64,000 bases of DNA. It comes from Natrinema gelatinilyticum (GTDB lineage: Archaea > Halobacteriota > Halobacteria > Halobacteriales > Natrialbaceae). Of the stretch, positions 54,853-64,000 are shown in pieces (within the stretch, counting starts at the first letter, position 1; each line of letters starts with the position of its first letter). The notes beneath the pieces are model-generated. The model worked only from the letters and a program-made list of their open reading frames with translations. It ran no database searches and had not been told where the DNA came from. The stretch is from positions 1,798,001 to 1,862,000 of the forward strand of contig NZ_CP100756.1 in the NCBI RefSeq assembly GCF_024266705.1, in the 5' to 3' direction. Position numbers and translations under genes: made by a program.

Positions 54853-57039
54853 ATGGGCCGACGCAAGAAAATCGTCCAAGAGTGTGAACGGCTGATGGAC
54901 GAACCGGAGAACATCCGGAACATCGCCATCGCCGCTCACGTCGACCACGGCAAAACGACACTTTCTGACAATCTCCTCGCCGGTGCGGGCATGATCTCGG
55001 ACGAGACTGCCGGCGAACAGCTCGCGATGGACACCGAAGAAGATGAGCAGGAACGTGGGATCACCATCGACGCGGCGAACGTTTCGATGACCCACGAGTA
55101 CGAGGGGACCAATCACCTCATCAACCTCATCGACACACCCGGTCACGTCGACTTCGGTGGCGACGTCACGCGAGCGATGCGAGCCGTCGACGGTGCGCTC
55201 GTGGTCGTCGACGCCGTCGAAGGGGCGATGCCCCAGACCGAAACGGTGCTGCGACAGGCGCTGCGCGAGGGCGTCAAGCCGACACTGTTCATCAACAAGG
55301 TCGACCGTCTCATCTCCGAACTCCAGGAAGGTCCCCAGGAGATGCAGGAGCGACTGCTTTCGGTCATCCGCGACGTCAACGAACTCATCCGCGGAATGAC
55401 CGAAGATAGAGACGACGTCGACGACTGGACCGTCTCCGTCGAGGACGGCACCGTCGGCTTCGGGTCCGCACTCTACAAGTGGGGCGTCTCCATGCCGTCG
55501 ATGCAGCGCACCGGGATGGACTTCGGCGACATCATGGAACTCGAGCGCAACGACCAGCGCCAGGAGCTCCACGAGCGGACGCCGCTGTCCGACGTCGTCC
55601 TCGACATGGTCTGCGAACACTTCCCGAACCCTGTCGACGCCCAGCCTCGTCGTATTCCACGCATCTGGCGCGGCGACGACGAGTCCGACCTCGCCGAGTC
55701 CATGCGTCTCGTCGACGAGGACGGCGAGGTGGTCTTCATGGTCACCGACATCGCCATGGACCCGCACGCCGGCGAAGTCGCCTCCGGCCGCGTCTTCTCG
55801 GGGACCCTCGAGAAGGGCCAGGAACTGTACGTTTCCGGAACCGCGGGCAAGAACCGCGTCCAGTCCGTCGGCATCTACATGGGCGGCGAGCGCGAGGAAG
55901 TCGATGAAGTGCCCGCCGGGAACATTGCGGCAGTCACTGGCCTCAGGGACGCCATCGCTGGCTCGACCGTCTCGAGCATCGAGATGACGCCGTTCGAGTC
56001 GATCGAACACATCTCGGAACCGGTCATCACCAAGAGCGTGGAGGCCCAGAGCATGGACGATCTGCCGAAGCTCATCGAGACCCTTCGACAGGTGTCCAAG
56101 GAGGACCCCACCATCCAGATCACGATCAACGAGGACACCGGCGAGCACCTGATCTCCGGGCAGGGCGAACTCCACCTCGAGGTCATCACCCAGCGGATCG
56201 AGAAGAACCAGGGCATTCCGGTCAACACCGGCGAACCGATCGTCGTCTTCCGTGAGGCGCCCCAGGAGCCCAGCGATCAGGTCGAAGGAATCTCGCCGAA
56301 CCGCCACAACCGCTTCTACATCTCTATCGAACCGCTGTCGGACGAACTCGTTGACACGGTCAAGAAGGGCGAGGCGTCGATGGACATGCCCGAGCAGGAA
56401 CGCCGAGAAGCCCTGCAGGACGCCGGCATGGACAAAGACGACTCCCAGAACGTCGAGCACATCCACGGCTCGAACATCCTGCTGGATCAGACGAAGGGTA
56501 TCCAGCACTTGAACGAGACGATGGAGTTGTTCATCGAGGGACTCGAGGAGGCCATCGACAACGGCCCGCTGGCTAACGAGCCAGTGCAGGGGGCGCTCAT
56601 CCGCCTGCACGACGCCAAGCTCCACGAGGACACCATCCACCGCGGTCCGGCACAGGTCATCCCGGCGACCCGCGAGGCTGTCCACAAGGCGCTGATCGAC
56701 GCGAAGATCAAGATGCTCGAGCCGATGCAGGACGTCCGCATCGACGTGCCGAACGACCACATGGGCGCCGCCTCCGGCGAAATTCAGGGTCGACGCGGCC
56801 GCGTCGATGACATGTACCAGGAAGGAGACCTCATGGTCGTCGAGGGCATCGCGCCCGTCGGCGAGATGATCGGCTTCGCCTCGGACATCCGCTCTGCAAC
56901 CGAGGGTCGCGCATCCTGGAACACCGAAAACGCCGGCTTCGAAGTCATGTCTGACTCGCTCCAGCGCGAGAAGATCATGGAGATCCGCGAGCGCAAGGGC
57001 ATGAAACTCGAACTGCCGCCGAGCGTCGACTACATCTAA
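54853..57039 (+). CDS. fusA: translation elongation factor aEF-2
   Basis: 728 residues from [21 protein letters not shown]1 [20 protein letters not shown]3 [21 protein letters not shown]4 NKVDR. The domain IV tip [20 protein letters not shown] carries the His that is converted to diphthamide in archaea. GTPase that drives translocation. An ATG at 54739 upstream is not conserved. It has its own promoter because the adjacent genes run the other way. Confidence 0.98.
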   Translation: MGRRKKIVQECERLMDEPENIRNIAIAAHVDHGKTTLSDNLLAGAGMISDETAGEQLAMDTEEDEQERGITIDAANVSMTHEYEGTNHLINLIDTPGHVDFGGDVTRAMRAVDGALVVVDAVEGAMPQTETVLRQALREGVKPTLFINKVDRLISELQEGPQEMQERLLSVIRDVNELIRGMTEDRDDVDDWTVSVEDGTVGFGSALYKWGVSMPSMQRTGMDFGDIMELERNDQRQELHERTPLSDVVLDMVCEHFPNPVDAQPRRIPRIWRGDDESDLAESMRLVDEDGEVVFMVTDIAMDPHAGEVASGRVFSGTLEKGQELYVSGTAGKNRVQSVGIYMGGEREEVDEVPAGNIAAVTGLRDAIAGSTVSSIEMTPFESIEHISEPVITKSVEAQSMDDLPKLIETLRQVSKEDPTIQITINEDTGEHLISGQGELHLEVITQRIEKNQGIPVNTGEPIVVFREAPQEPSDQVEGISPNRHNRFYISIEPLSDELVDTVKKGEASMDMPEQERREALQDAGMDKDDSQNVEHIHGSNILLDQTKGIQHLNETMELFIEGLEEAIDNGPLANEPVQGALIRLHDAKLHEDTIHRGPAQVIPATREAVHKALIDAKIKMLEPMQDVRIDVPNDHMGAASGEIQGRRGRVDDMYQEGDLMVVEGIAPVGEMIGFASDIRSATEGRASWNTENAGFEVMSDSLQREKIMEIRERKGMKLELPPSVDYI

Positions 57040-57379
57040 GTCTAAGCACCTTTTTCCTCCTCGGGTGCGCTCACTTCGTTCGCGCACCGCTCGGAGCAAA
57101 AATCTGCATCAAAAAGGCCGCTCGCGTCTACGACGCTCGCGGTACAATACCTGGACTGCCAGTCCAAACTATTGCTAGACGTTTGTGTTTGGACGTTCAA
57201 ATCGCACGTGACCATGGCTCGATAGCCGGAACCGGAACGTCTCGTGGGAATATTTTCACCGGGCGAGGTTGAAGACGCACGAAACGAAGCCGAGCGATTC
57301 GGCGGCCGTGACCGAGCCGGATTACGGTAGGCGCGAAACGCCTTCGAAGAGTGAGCTACCGCTGTTCAGTTTCCGTTCG
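57040..57379. other. 340-bp spacer between aEF-2 and serS
   Basis: No gene. Contains a T-rich transcript end (caccttttt, 57047-57055), a short palindrome ggactgccagtcc at about 57152-57164, and ttttggacgttcaaat-type repeats. No known RNA was recognised. Confidence 0.4.
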
Positions 57380-58759
57380 TCACTCCCGCTCGCCGGCACC
57401 CAATGCGCTCTCGCCGACCTTCTCGTGGCCCTCGATGACCTCCTTGTCGCCCATGTACGGCTGTAGCGCTTCGGGAATCGTCACCGTCCCGTCCTCGTTC
57501 TGGTAGTACTCGAGGATCGCGACCATAACCCGGGGAATCGCGAGCCCGGAGGCGTTCAGGGTGTGCAGGTACTCGGCCGATTCGTGGCGCTCGGGGCGGT
57601 AACGCAGGCCGGCCCGTCGAGCCTGGAAGTCCTCGAAGTTCGAGGCCGAGGAGACCTCGAGCCAGCGGCCGCCCTCCTCGGGACCGTCGTCCATGTCGTC
57701 ACCGGGGGCCCAGACCTCGATGTCGTAGGTCTTCGCGCTGGCGAAGGTCAGGTCCCCGGTACAGAGCTCGAGGATGCGATAGGGGAGTCCGAGCTGTTTG
57801 AGGACCTCCTCGGCCTCCTCGAGGAGAGTCTCGAGCCGGTCGTAGCTCTCCTCAGGGGCGACGAAGTTGACGAGCTCGACCTTGTTGAACTGGTGAACGC
57901 GGACGATGCCGCGGGTTTCGGTGCCGTGTTCGCCGGCCTCGCGCCGGAAGTTCGGCGTGTACGCCTGGTGTTTGAGCGGGAGGTCGTCCGCCAGGAGGAT
58001 CTCGTTCGCGTACATGTTGGTGACGGGAACCTCCGCCGTGGGGCAGAGCCAGAGGTCTTCGTCGTCGTATTCCTCCTCGTTGCTGCCGCCGAGTCGATAC
58101 GCGTCGTCGGCGAACTTCGGCAGTTGGCCGGTGCCGCGCATGGACGCGCTTTTGACCGGAATCGGCGGGAACAGGTCCATGTACCCCTGCTCGCGGTGGA
58201 TGTCCATCATGAACTGGATCAGGGCGTGCTCGAGGCGGGCGCCGTCGCCTTTTAGGAAGTAAAAGCCCGAACCGGTCGTCTTGGCCGCGCGCTCTTCGTC
58301 GATAACGTCCAGTTCCTCGCCGAGGTCGTAGTGGGGCGTCACCTCGTCGGGGAGGTCGCGCAGGTCGTCGAACCCCCAGCGCCGGGCTTCGACGTTGTGG
58401 CGTTCGTCGAGTCCCAGCGGGACGCTCTCGTGTGGAACCTGTGGAATCTCGAGCATCCGCTCTCGGAGTTCGTCCTGGAGGTCGGCGCCTTCCGATTCGA
58501 CGTCCTCGATTTCGGATTTGAGTTCTCGCGAGCGCTCGAGGGCTTCCTCTCGCTCTTCGTCTTTCCCTTCAGCCACGAGCGTCCCGATCTTCTTGGTTAT
58601 CTGGTTGCGTTCGTGGCGGAGGTCGTCACCTCGCGCTTTCAGTTCGCGCCATCGTTCGTCGAGTTCGAGTACCTCGTCTATGTCGACGTCGGCCCCGCGG
58701 TTCTCGAGGGCGTCGCGCACCTCGTCGGGATTCTCGCGCAGATACGTCCGATCGAGCAT
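57380..58759 (-). CDS. serS: seryl-tRNA synthetase
   Basis: 459 residues, class II. The N-terminal 110 residues form the long antiparallel coiled coil that contacts tRNA-Ser (RWRELKARGDDLRHERNQIT, ERSRELKSEIEDVESEGADL). The catalytic core has TAEVPVTNMYANEILLADDL, motif 2 NFRREAGEHGTETRGIVRVH QFNKVEL, and motif 3 LNASGLAIPRVMVAILEYYQ. The bacterial/common type, not the rare methanogen form. Starts at 58759, close to the divergent start region of the next gene. Confidence 0.97.
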   Translation of the reverse strand: MLDRTYLRENPDEVRDALENRGADVDIDEVLELDERWRELKARGDDLRHERNQITKKIGTLVAEGKDEEREEALERSRELKSEIEDVESEGADLQDELRERMLEIPQVPHESVPLGLDERHNVEARRWGFDDLRDLPDEVTPHYDLGEELDVIDEERAAKTTGSGFYFLKGDGARLEHALIQFMMDIHREQGYMDLFPPIPVKSASMRGTGQLPKFADDAYRLGGSNEEEYDDEDLWLCPTAEVPVTNMYANEILLADDLPLKHQAYTPNFRREAGEHGTETRGIVRVHQFNKVELVNFVAPEESYDRLETLLEEAEEVLKQLGLPYRILELCTGDLTFASAKTYDIEVWAPGDDMDDGPEEGGRWLEVSSASNFEDFQARRAGLRYRPERHESAEYLHTLNASGLAIPRVMVAILEYYQNEDGTVTIPEALQPYMGDKEVIEGHEKVGESALGAGERE

Positions 58760-58884
58760 TGGTACTGCTCGTTCGTTCTCTGTGCCCGGGCAAAACCGTG
58801 TCGGAAGGTCGCGTCGCCCGTTCGATGGCCGACGTCGGCCGATGGCGGGAAACGCTTTTTTCGCGGGGCTTCGTCTCTGGGGGC

Positions 58885-60099
58885 ATGGACCCGCTCGAGG
58901 GCGAGACGCCGTCGACCCCGATCGAGTACGAGCCAGTCAGCGTCAAGGACGTGCTCGTGGAGATGAAAGACACCGCGGAGCTGCTGATCGACCTCTCGTA
59001 CTCGGCGGTCCTCCACCGTAGCGAGGAACTCGCGACGGAGGTGCTCAAGTTAGAAGAACGAATGGACGTCCTCGAACTCCGCGCGCGGATGAGCCTCCTG
59101 ATGGCCGCTCGAAAGCCGGCGGACGCGGAACAGCTCGCGCCTGTGCTGGGTATCGTCGGCGCGGCGGACGGAATCAGCGACGCCGCCGGCGACATCGCGA
59201 AGATCGTCCTCGACGAGACGGGACTGCCCGACGCGATGCGAGCGGCGCTGCCCGAGGCGGCTGAGATGCTGGTTCGAGGCGTCGTCGCCTCGGACTCGCC
59301 CTATGCGGGTCGGACCCTAGGGGACATCGACCTCGAGTCCGAGACGGGCGTCCGCGCGATCGCGCTCCGGCGGGGGAGCGATTGGCTGCTCAACCCGGGA
59401 CCGAACACGCGGATCGAGGCCGACGACGTGGCCTTGCTCCGCGGGCCCGACCCGTCGATCGGGGAGGTCTACGAACGACTGACCGGTGAGGGCTACGAAC
59501 CACCGATCGTCGAGACGCCCGACATCGACGACCTCGAGCGGGCAGTGGATACCATCGTGCACATGAAAGACTTCTCCGAACTGGCGGTCGATCTGGCCTA
59601 CAGCAGCGTGCTGTTCGACAGCGAGGAACTCGCGGAGGAAGTTCGCAACATCGAGGTCGAGGTCGACGCGATGCAGTCCCGGTTCGAGGCCTGGACGCTC
59701 CGGGCGGCCGCCGACGCGGCGGATCCGATCGTCCTGCGCGGATTGATCCAGCTCGGCAGCAGTACGGAGGTGATCAGCGACGCGGCGATCGAGATCAGCG
59801 AGGGCGTCCTTCGAGATATCGACGTCCATCCGGTCGTACAGCAAGCCGTCCAGGAGAGCGACGAGATCATCACCCGCGTCGCGGTCGAACCGGGAAGCGA
59901 CCTCGACGGCACCGGGGTGACGGCGGGTGTCCCCGACGCCGACTCGACGATGTCGGTGATCGCCATCCGCCGGCCCGGTGACGGCTGGCTACTGGTCGCA
60001 GACGCCGACGCCGAGTTGCGCGGCGGCGACGTGCTCATCTCGAAGGGAACGCGGACGGCCGCGGCTGCGTTCCGCGAGCTAGCGTCGGCGACGTCGTGA
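58885..60099 (+). CDS. potassium-channel-type regulator: two PhoU-TrkA_C modules
   Basis: 404 residues from MDPLEGETPSTPIEYEP. Two tandem copies of a PhoU-like helical domain followed by a TrkA_C (RCK-C) domain: VKDVLVEMKDTAELLIDLSY then VRGVVASDSPYAGRTLGDID, and AVDTIVHMKDFSELAVDLAY then RVAVEPGSDLDGTGVTAGVP. No pore helices and no NAD-binding RCK-N part. It probably regulates a K+ or other transporter by binding a ligand such as c-di-AMP at the TrkA_C part; partner not in the window. Confidence 0.87.
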   Translation: MDPLEGETPSTPIEYEPVSVKDVLVEMKDTAELLIDLSYSAVLHRSEELATEVLKLEERMDVLELRARMSLLMAARKPADAEQLAPVLGIVGAADGISDAAGDIAKIVLDETGLPDAMRAALPEAAEMLVRGVVASDSPYAGRTLGDIDLESETGVRAIALRRGSDWLLNPGPNTRIEADDVALLRGPDPSIGEVYERLTGEGYEPPIVETPDIDDLERAVDTIVHMKDFSELAVDLAYSSVLFDSEELAEEVRNIEVEVDAMQSRFEAWTLRAAADAADPIVLRGLIQLGSSTEVISDAAIEISEGVLRDIDVHPVVQQAVQESDEIITRVAVEPGSDLDGTGVTAGVPDADSTMSVIAIRRPGDGWLLVADADAELRGGDVLISKGTRTAAAAFRELASATS

Positions 60100-60120
60100 C
60101 TGTCCGTCGTTATGAGACGG

Positions 60121-60530
60121 TCAGGTAAACGGATTGCTCGGAGTGGCCAGTCGGACGAGTCCATCGATGGCATCGAAGTCGGTATCGAACGAGTACAGCG
60201 AGTCGATATCCGTTCGGTCCATATATGCCGCAATCGTTGCATCGACGAAGGAGAGTGACGGGTACCGACGGAACAGCGCCTATGCAGCGTTGAAGTCGAC
60301 TCGAGGCGCGTGGATAATTTCGAAGTGTGTCCCGCGTCGACCGGCTCAAAGTCATCGAACACGCCTTCGCGCTGGTGTACGATCTCGACGGCCAACGTCT
60401 CTTCCTCGATGATGTTCCAGCGGGGCTTATCGCTGGCGCCGATACCAAGGTGGCGACGAATCTCCGCAGGGATCGTCCCCATCCCGCGGTCGCTCACCTT
60501 GGTCTCTTCGGGCGCGTCTTCGGCGGCCAT
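60121..60530 (-). pseudogene. degraded VapBC toxin-antitoxin locus
   Basis: The antitoxin start is good: MAAEDAPEETKVSDRGMGTI PAEIRRHLGIGASDKPRWNI, an AbrB/VapB-type DNA-binding domain. It runs directly into the C-terminal part of a PIN-domain toxin (SLSFVDATIAAYMDRTDIDS LYSFDTDFDAIDGLVRLATP) with the N-terminal catalytic half of VapC missing, and an in-frame TAG at 60291-60293. So a deletion fused the two genes and a nonsense codon followed. Neither antitoxin nor toxin is complete. Confidence 0.75.
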
Positions 60531-60586
60531 ATGTGTCGATACAGGCGTTGTCGCCGTACGTGTTTCTCTACAAGTGGCTATGAAAT

Positions 60587-61276
60587 TCAGTTCAACACGA
60601 CGAGCGCGACCCCCGAGAGGACGATCACCCCGAGAATATCACAGAGGTTCGTCACCACCGGGATCGTCGTGTCGTCCGGGTCGAGCCCCCAGGTATACGA
60701 AATGTAGGTCGCGACGAGGCTCAACATGATCGCGATCACGGCCAGCAGCATGCCGCTGACGATCGAGATGACGAGCAGATCGACGAGGGCCATCGGTTGG
60801 GCGATAATCCGGCCGACGAGCCAGGCCGCGACGCCGAGTACCGAAAAGACGGTCGCCGCCAGTCCCAGGATCGCCGTCACGTTCGTCCACAGCACCTCGT
60901 CCCGCGGATCGAACTCGAGCAGCCCCAGGTGGAGCCGTGTCGAGAGCCGCGAGGAGAGGATCGCACCGAGGTTGCCACCCATCCCGATCATCACGGGGAC
61001 GAGGACCAGCAACGTCGGATTGCCGAGGTATGTCTGTTGGAGTTCCTCGAGGACGTACCCTGATCCCATCTCGAGCATCGAGAGGGCGATCAGGATCGGG
61101 AGCATCGTGCCCACGATGCTACGGATCGACCAGGCGTCGAGCGAGTCGTCCGAACCCGCGGCGCCGAGCGAGTCGTCCGAACCCGCGGCGTCGAGCGTCT
61201 CGAACGAGTCGCCGGCCTCGTGCGTTTCGACCGAACCGCCGCCCTCGAGCGAGTCGTCGGGGTCCGTGGCGGCCAT
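60587..61276 (-). CDS. MgtE-like divalent-cation transporter, second half-size subunit
   Basis: 229 residues from MAATDPDDSLEGGGSVE. An acidic N-terminal tail of about 55 residues with an internal repeat (AGSDDSLGAAGSDDSLDA) precedes five membrane helices of the MgtE permease domain (LLVLVPVMIGMGGNLGAILS, LDPDDTTIPVVTNLCDILGV). Without the cytosolic N and CBS domains of standard MgtE. TGATG overlap with the gene upstream: the pair probably form a heterodimer. Confidence 0.85.
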   Translation of the reverse strand: MAATDPDDSLEGGGSVETHEAGDSFETLDAAGSDDSLGAAGSDDSLDAWSIRSIVGTMLPILIALSMLEMGSGYVLEELQQTYLGNPTLLVLVPVMIGMGGNLGAILSSRLSTRLHLGLLEFDPRDEVLWTNVTAILGLAATVFSVLGVAAWLVGRIIAQPMALVDLLVISIVSGMLLAVIAIMLSLVATYISYTWGLDPDDTTIPVVTNLCDILGVIVLSGVALVVLN

Positions 61277-61851
61277 CAGAACAGCACCCCGGCCACGGTG
61301 AGCGCGATGAAGAGGAAGAAGACGCCGAAGAAGTCGCCGAGCGTGGTGACGATCGGACCGATGAGGTTGTCGGGATCGAGGCCGTACTCGTAGCTCGCGA
61401 AGACGAGCGTCAGCATGCCGAAGATCAACGTCGTGGATGTCAGGACACCCGAGAGCAGCATGATCGAGACGAGTTCGACGAGCCTGGCGGATTCCCGTCC
61501 CAGCGCCTGTAGGATCCCCCACGAGAGCACGGCGATGAAAACCGATACGCTGATCCCGTTGATGTACGAGGCCGCGATCGCGTTGACCAGTCGCCGATCC
61601 CGTGAGAACGTGGGATCGATCATCCCCTGGTGGAGTCCGCTCGAGATGCGCGCCCCGAGCGCACCGTAGACGTTCCCGCGGGTCGCGAGAAACGCGGGCA
61701 GCAGCAATAGCATGCCAGGAAATCGCTCGAAGCCGCTCGTCATTCCTTCGGAACCGAGGACCGACCCTGCGAAGATCCCGCCGGCGAGGCTGACCACGAG
61801 GATCGGCAGCGACTCGCGGTAGATGCGCCACGCGGATTGGCGAGCCTCCAT
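61276..61851 (-). CDS. MgtE-like divalent-cation transporter, first half-size subunit
   Basis: 191 residues, five helices, the same domain as its partner: LLLLPAFLATRGNVYGALGA RISSGLHQG and LDPDNLIGPIVTTLGDFFGV. The pattern NxxP/DNxxxP near the pore recurs in both. Mg2+ or similar cation transport across the cell membrane; direction not known. First gene of the two-gene operon. Confidence 0.85.
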   Translation of the reverse strand: MEARQSAWRIYRESLPILVVSLAGGIFAGSVLGSEGMTSGFERFPGMLLLLPAFLATRGNVYGALGARISSGLHQGMIDPTFSRDRRLVNAIAASYINGISVSVFIAVLSWGILQALGRESARLVELVSIMLLSGVLTSTTLIFGMLTLVFASYEYGLDPDNLIGPIVTTLGDFFGVFFLFIALTVAGVLF

Positions 61852-61991
61852 AGCGGCGTATTACGAAGTCCGAACATAAACCTACCGCGGGTCGAACGCG
61901 TTCCGATCGCTCGAGACCGCGGGGATCGGTACCGCTCCTGAACGAATGCGAACGTGTCTCGTCGTGTGAGGCGACGCGTCTCGAGCGAGCC

Positions 61992-62435
61992 CTAAAGAGG
62001 TACGGCGGCGACGAGGCCCCAGGCGAGACCGATGGCTACGAGCGAACACACGAGGTTGGCGGCGGCGTTGCCGACTGCGAGTGCTCGATCCCCGCGCTCG
62101 TAGAGGCGAACCGTTTCGACCGAAAAGGACGAGAAGGTCGTAAACGAGCCGCAAATCCCGGTTCCGACGAGTTGCAGCAGCGTCTCGTTCGCGCCCGCGA
62201 ACACGACCAGCCCGAAGACGAAACTACCGACGACGTTGACCACGAACGTCGAAAGCGGAAACTGGGCGCTCGAAACCCGACTCGAGACGCGCCTGCCGAC
62301 CCAGTGGCGAAAGACGGCACCGATCGCGCCGCCGGTCCCGACGATGTGGGCCGGTTCGGGATCGAGCGTGACGACACCGTCGGCGATCGGCCAGTGAAGG
62401 AGACCGCCGGTGACGATCGGTTCACTCGCGCTCAC
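61992..62435 (-). CDS. crcB: CrcB/Fluc fluoride channel, copy 2
   Basis: 147 residues. Four helices with the Fluc pattern GTGGAIGAVFRHWVGRRVSS, PLSTFVVNVVGSFVFGLVVF and GICGSFTTFSSFSVETVRLY. Exports fluoride passively as a dimer. An N-terminal extension of about 30 residues precedes the first helix. Overlaps the upstream copy by four bases. Confidence 0.93.
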   Translation of the reverse strand: MSASEPIVTGGLLHWPIADGVVTLDPEPAHIVGTGGAIGAVFRHWVGRRVSSRVSSAQFPLSTFVVNVVGSFVFGLVVFAGANETLLQLVGTGICGSFTTFSSFSVETVRLYERGDRALAVGNAAANLVCSLVAIGLAWGLVAAVPL

Positions 62436-62839
62436 GCCGTCTCACCTCGAGTGGGACGGGGCTCTTCGACTCGGCGCGCGATCGTCCGCCCGACGAGGAC
62501 ACCCCCGATTCCGAGGCCGTAGTTCGCGGCGATGATTCCGGCGACCGCGAGTGGTCCCGTCGCGAACGCGGTTTGCAGCGCAAACGTACTGTAGGTCGTC
62601 AGCGAGGAGAGAAAACCGGTCGCGAAAACGGTCCGCGTCCGCCCCCCGATGTGGCCCGCGTACTCGGCCTCGTAGACCAGAAAGCCGAGAACGGCGCTCC
62701 CGAGGGCGTTGACGACGACGATCGAGGGAACCGCTGGGAGCGTTCCCATCGCGAACAACCGGAGGTTCGAGCCGGCGAAACCGCCGACTGCGACGAGTGT
62801 CAGCGTCTCGAGTCGAACGAGGGGATGATCGGCTGCCAT
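62432..62839 (-). CDS. crcB: CrcB/Fluc fluoride channel, copy 1
   Basis: 135 residues from MAADHPLVRLETLTLVAVGG; the upstream ATG at 62989 is not conserved. Four helices with GGFAGSNLRLFAMGTLPAVP, NALGSAVLGFLVYEAEYAGH, ATGFLSSLTTYSTFALQTAF. The two proteins differ strongly, so they likely form a heterodimeric channel. First gene of the pair. Confidence 0.92.
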   Translation of the reverse strand: MAADHPLVRLETLTLVAVGGFAGSNLRLFAMGTLPAVPSIVVVNALGSAVLGFLVYEAEYAGHIGGRTRTVFATGFLSSLTTYSTFALQTAFATGPLAVAGIIAANYGLGIGGVLVGRTIARRVEEPRPTRGETA

Positions 62840-63138
62840 AGATGGATGGTGACGAGGGGCCGTCAGTCGAGCGGTGTTCGGTTTGTTGGGGCATGGCGTA
62901 TCGGACGTGCGCTGATGCCACCGCGCCTGCGGATCGCCCGCCGGTTGGATTGGGCGGACCCCATCGTCCGGATATCCCTCGACTCTCAACGGACCGGCAT
63001 GAGCGTTGCGAAACCCAAATCTGCGTCTCCCGTCGCTCGTTTGGCAATTTCCGCCGTCGCTCGCGGGCGCGGGCTTCGCTCGCCTGCAGCCGACCGCGGA
63101 AGGAAAAGATCCAAGGTTAGACTGCCTCTAAACCGAGC
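62840..63138. other. 299-bp spacer between crcB and the CDF gene
   Basis: No gene. I see no riboswitch-like fold; a T-poor GC-rich sequence. The promoters of both divergent genes must lie here; TATA-like elements are weak. Confidence 0.35.
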
Positions 63139-64000
63139 ATGGCTACGGACGGCGTTGGTATTACAGGTGGCCGGAGCGGGTTCGCGCGAGCGTCGTGGGC
63201 AAACGTTCTGGGTAACGTTGTCAAGATCGTCGTCGAGGGTGTCGCGGGGCTCGCCTTCGGCAGCGTCGCCTTGCTCGCGGACGCGGCCCACTCGCTCGCT
63301 GATCTCGTCGCCAGCGTCGTCGTCCTCGTCTGGGGCCAGAGCGCGTTCGACAGACCCGATGCCACCCATCCACACGGACACGACCGGATCGAACCGCTAA
63401 CGGCGCTTTTCGTCGGTGCCGTTATCGCCCTGCTCGGACTCAACCTGCTCTACCGATCCGTCGAAGGGCTCGTCACCGGCACTGAGATCGAATTTAGCGT
63501 GCTCCTGCTTGCTGCACTCGGCTTCGCGATCGTCGACATGTACCTCGTCTACCGCTACACCATCGGCGTCAACGAACTCCTCCAGTCGCCCGCGCTCGCG
63601 GCGCTCGCGAGGGACTGCCTGAACGACATTTACACCTCGATCGCGGCGATCGCCGGTGTTCTTGGCGTTCTGGCAGGCTATCCGGTGCTCGATCCCGTCG
63701 CCGGCGGCCTCGTCAGTCTGCTAGTCGTTTATCAGGGCGTCGAGATCGGCAATGAGAACGTCGATTACTTGATCGGCGCCGCGCCCGACCCCGAGAAGAG
63801 CGGGGAGATAACGACCGTCCTCCGCCGGCACCCGACCGTCGAGGGGGTCCACGACCTGGCGGTGTTCTACGACGGGACCTCCCTCGAGGTCGAGGTCCAC
63901 GTCGAAGTCGACGGCGACATGCCGTTCCGCGAGGCTCACGACATCGAATCGGAACTGGTCGATCGCCTGCGGGCGATAGAAGACGTCGGGGACGCACACG
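63139..64000 (+). CDS. cation diffusion facilitator family transporter, 3' end outside the window
   Basis: Starts at 63139 (MATDGVGITGGRSGFARASW) and runs open to the last base (287 residues). Six helices; metal site on helix 2 in LLADAAHSLADLVASVVVLV (H-x3-D) and on helix 5 in ALARDCLNDIYTSIAAIAGV (D-x3-D), then the cytosolic domain GVHDLAVFYDGTSLEVEVHV EVDGDM. A proton-coupled exporter of Zn2+, Fe2+ or Mn2+. Only the very end is missing. Confidence 0.92.
   Translation, partial: MATDGVGITGGRSGFARASWANVLGNVVKIVVEGVAGLAFGSVALLADAAHSLADLVASVVVLVWGQSAFDRPDATHPHGHDRIEPLTALFVGAVIALLGLNLLYRSVEGLVTGTEIEFSVLLLAALGFAIVDMYLVYRYTIGVNELLQSPALAALARDCLNDIYTSIAAIAGVLGVLAGYPVLDPVAGGLVSLLVVYQGVEIGNENVDYLIGAAPDPEKSGEITTVLRRHPTVEGVHDLAVFYDGTSLEVEVHVEVDGDMPFREAHDIESELVDRLRAIEDVGDAH

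Noticed and set aside
54514..57099. 861-codon open frame antisense to aEF-2
   Set aside because: Its sequence is a mirror of aEF-2 codon bias (GC-rich third positions), with no domain and no start signal; only its last 60 codons outside aEF-2 may be a lipoprotein remnant.
62840..63138. fluoride riboswitch upstream of the crcB pair
   Set aside because: I could not see the conserved pseudoknot core before the crcB start; the leader appears too short and without the expected sequence.

Overview
The window comes from a haloarchaeon. Proteins are very acidic (Asp/Glu-rich), coding DNA is GC-rich, several mRNAs look leaderless with a TATA-like box about 25-30 bp upstream of the start codon, and the archaeal operon rpoH-rpoB''-rpoB'-rpoA'-rpoA''-nusA-like-rps12-rps7 is intact, with aEF-2 and seryl-tRNA synthetase nearby. 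Split B and A subunits, a type II GAPDH, rpl10e and Bat-type regulators fit Halobacteria; I cannot name the genus from sequence alone.

Layout. 1-9.8 kb is an accessory, decayed zone: a sensor histidine kinase, an IS200/IS605-type tnpB element and a tnpB-less 505-bp derivative of it, a frameshifted IS5-type element, a DUF1801 protein, a doubly broken membrane protein, two lipoproteins (one split at a GA-dinucleotide tract) and an MscS channel. 9.8-12.6 kb has tRNA-Pro(UGG), a BofA-like membrane protein and a Ski2-like helicase. 12.9-21.2 kb is an iron/siderophore uptake island: two substrate-binding lipoproteins, a FecCD permease, an ATPase, an FAD oxidoreductase, a permease/binding-protein deletion chimera, and a set of haloarchaeal proteins of unknown function (two sharing one module) interleaved with them. 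Palindromes of the DtxR/Idr type (TTAGGC..GCCTAA) abut three start codons, so the transport genes are probably iron-repressed together.

21.2-35 kb is mostly housekeeping: cupin, cold-shock protein, MDR oxidoreductase, an ABC-2 exporter pair, a site-2 protease with CBS domains, rpl10e, an ATP-grasp ligase, Hsp20, type II GAPDH, an M29-like aminopeptidase, a zinc-finger protein and a Pcm-like methyltransferase, with one frameshifted winged-helix gene. 35-40.4 kb has a Bat-type multidomain regulator, a PD-(D/E)XK protein, and a duplicated tRNA-Asp(GUC) locus; the second copy is interrupted by an IS4-type (ISH8-like) element that still shows a 10-bp target duplication.

40.7-57.0 kb is the transcription/translation block. 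Between rps7 and aEF-2 sits an opposite-strand set: a CHAT-domain (caspase-like) protein, a DUF7504-like partner and a HExxH protein (DUF5781-like). This CHAT/DUF7504 pair is the best candidate for an undescribed system in the window. 57.3-64 kb carries serS, a tandem PhoU/TrkA-C regulator, a degraded VapBC locus, a pair of MgtE-like half-transporters, a pair of CrcB fluoride channels and the start of a CDF metal transporter cut by the window end.
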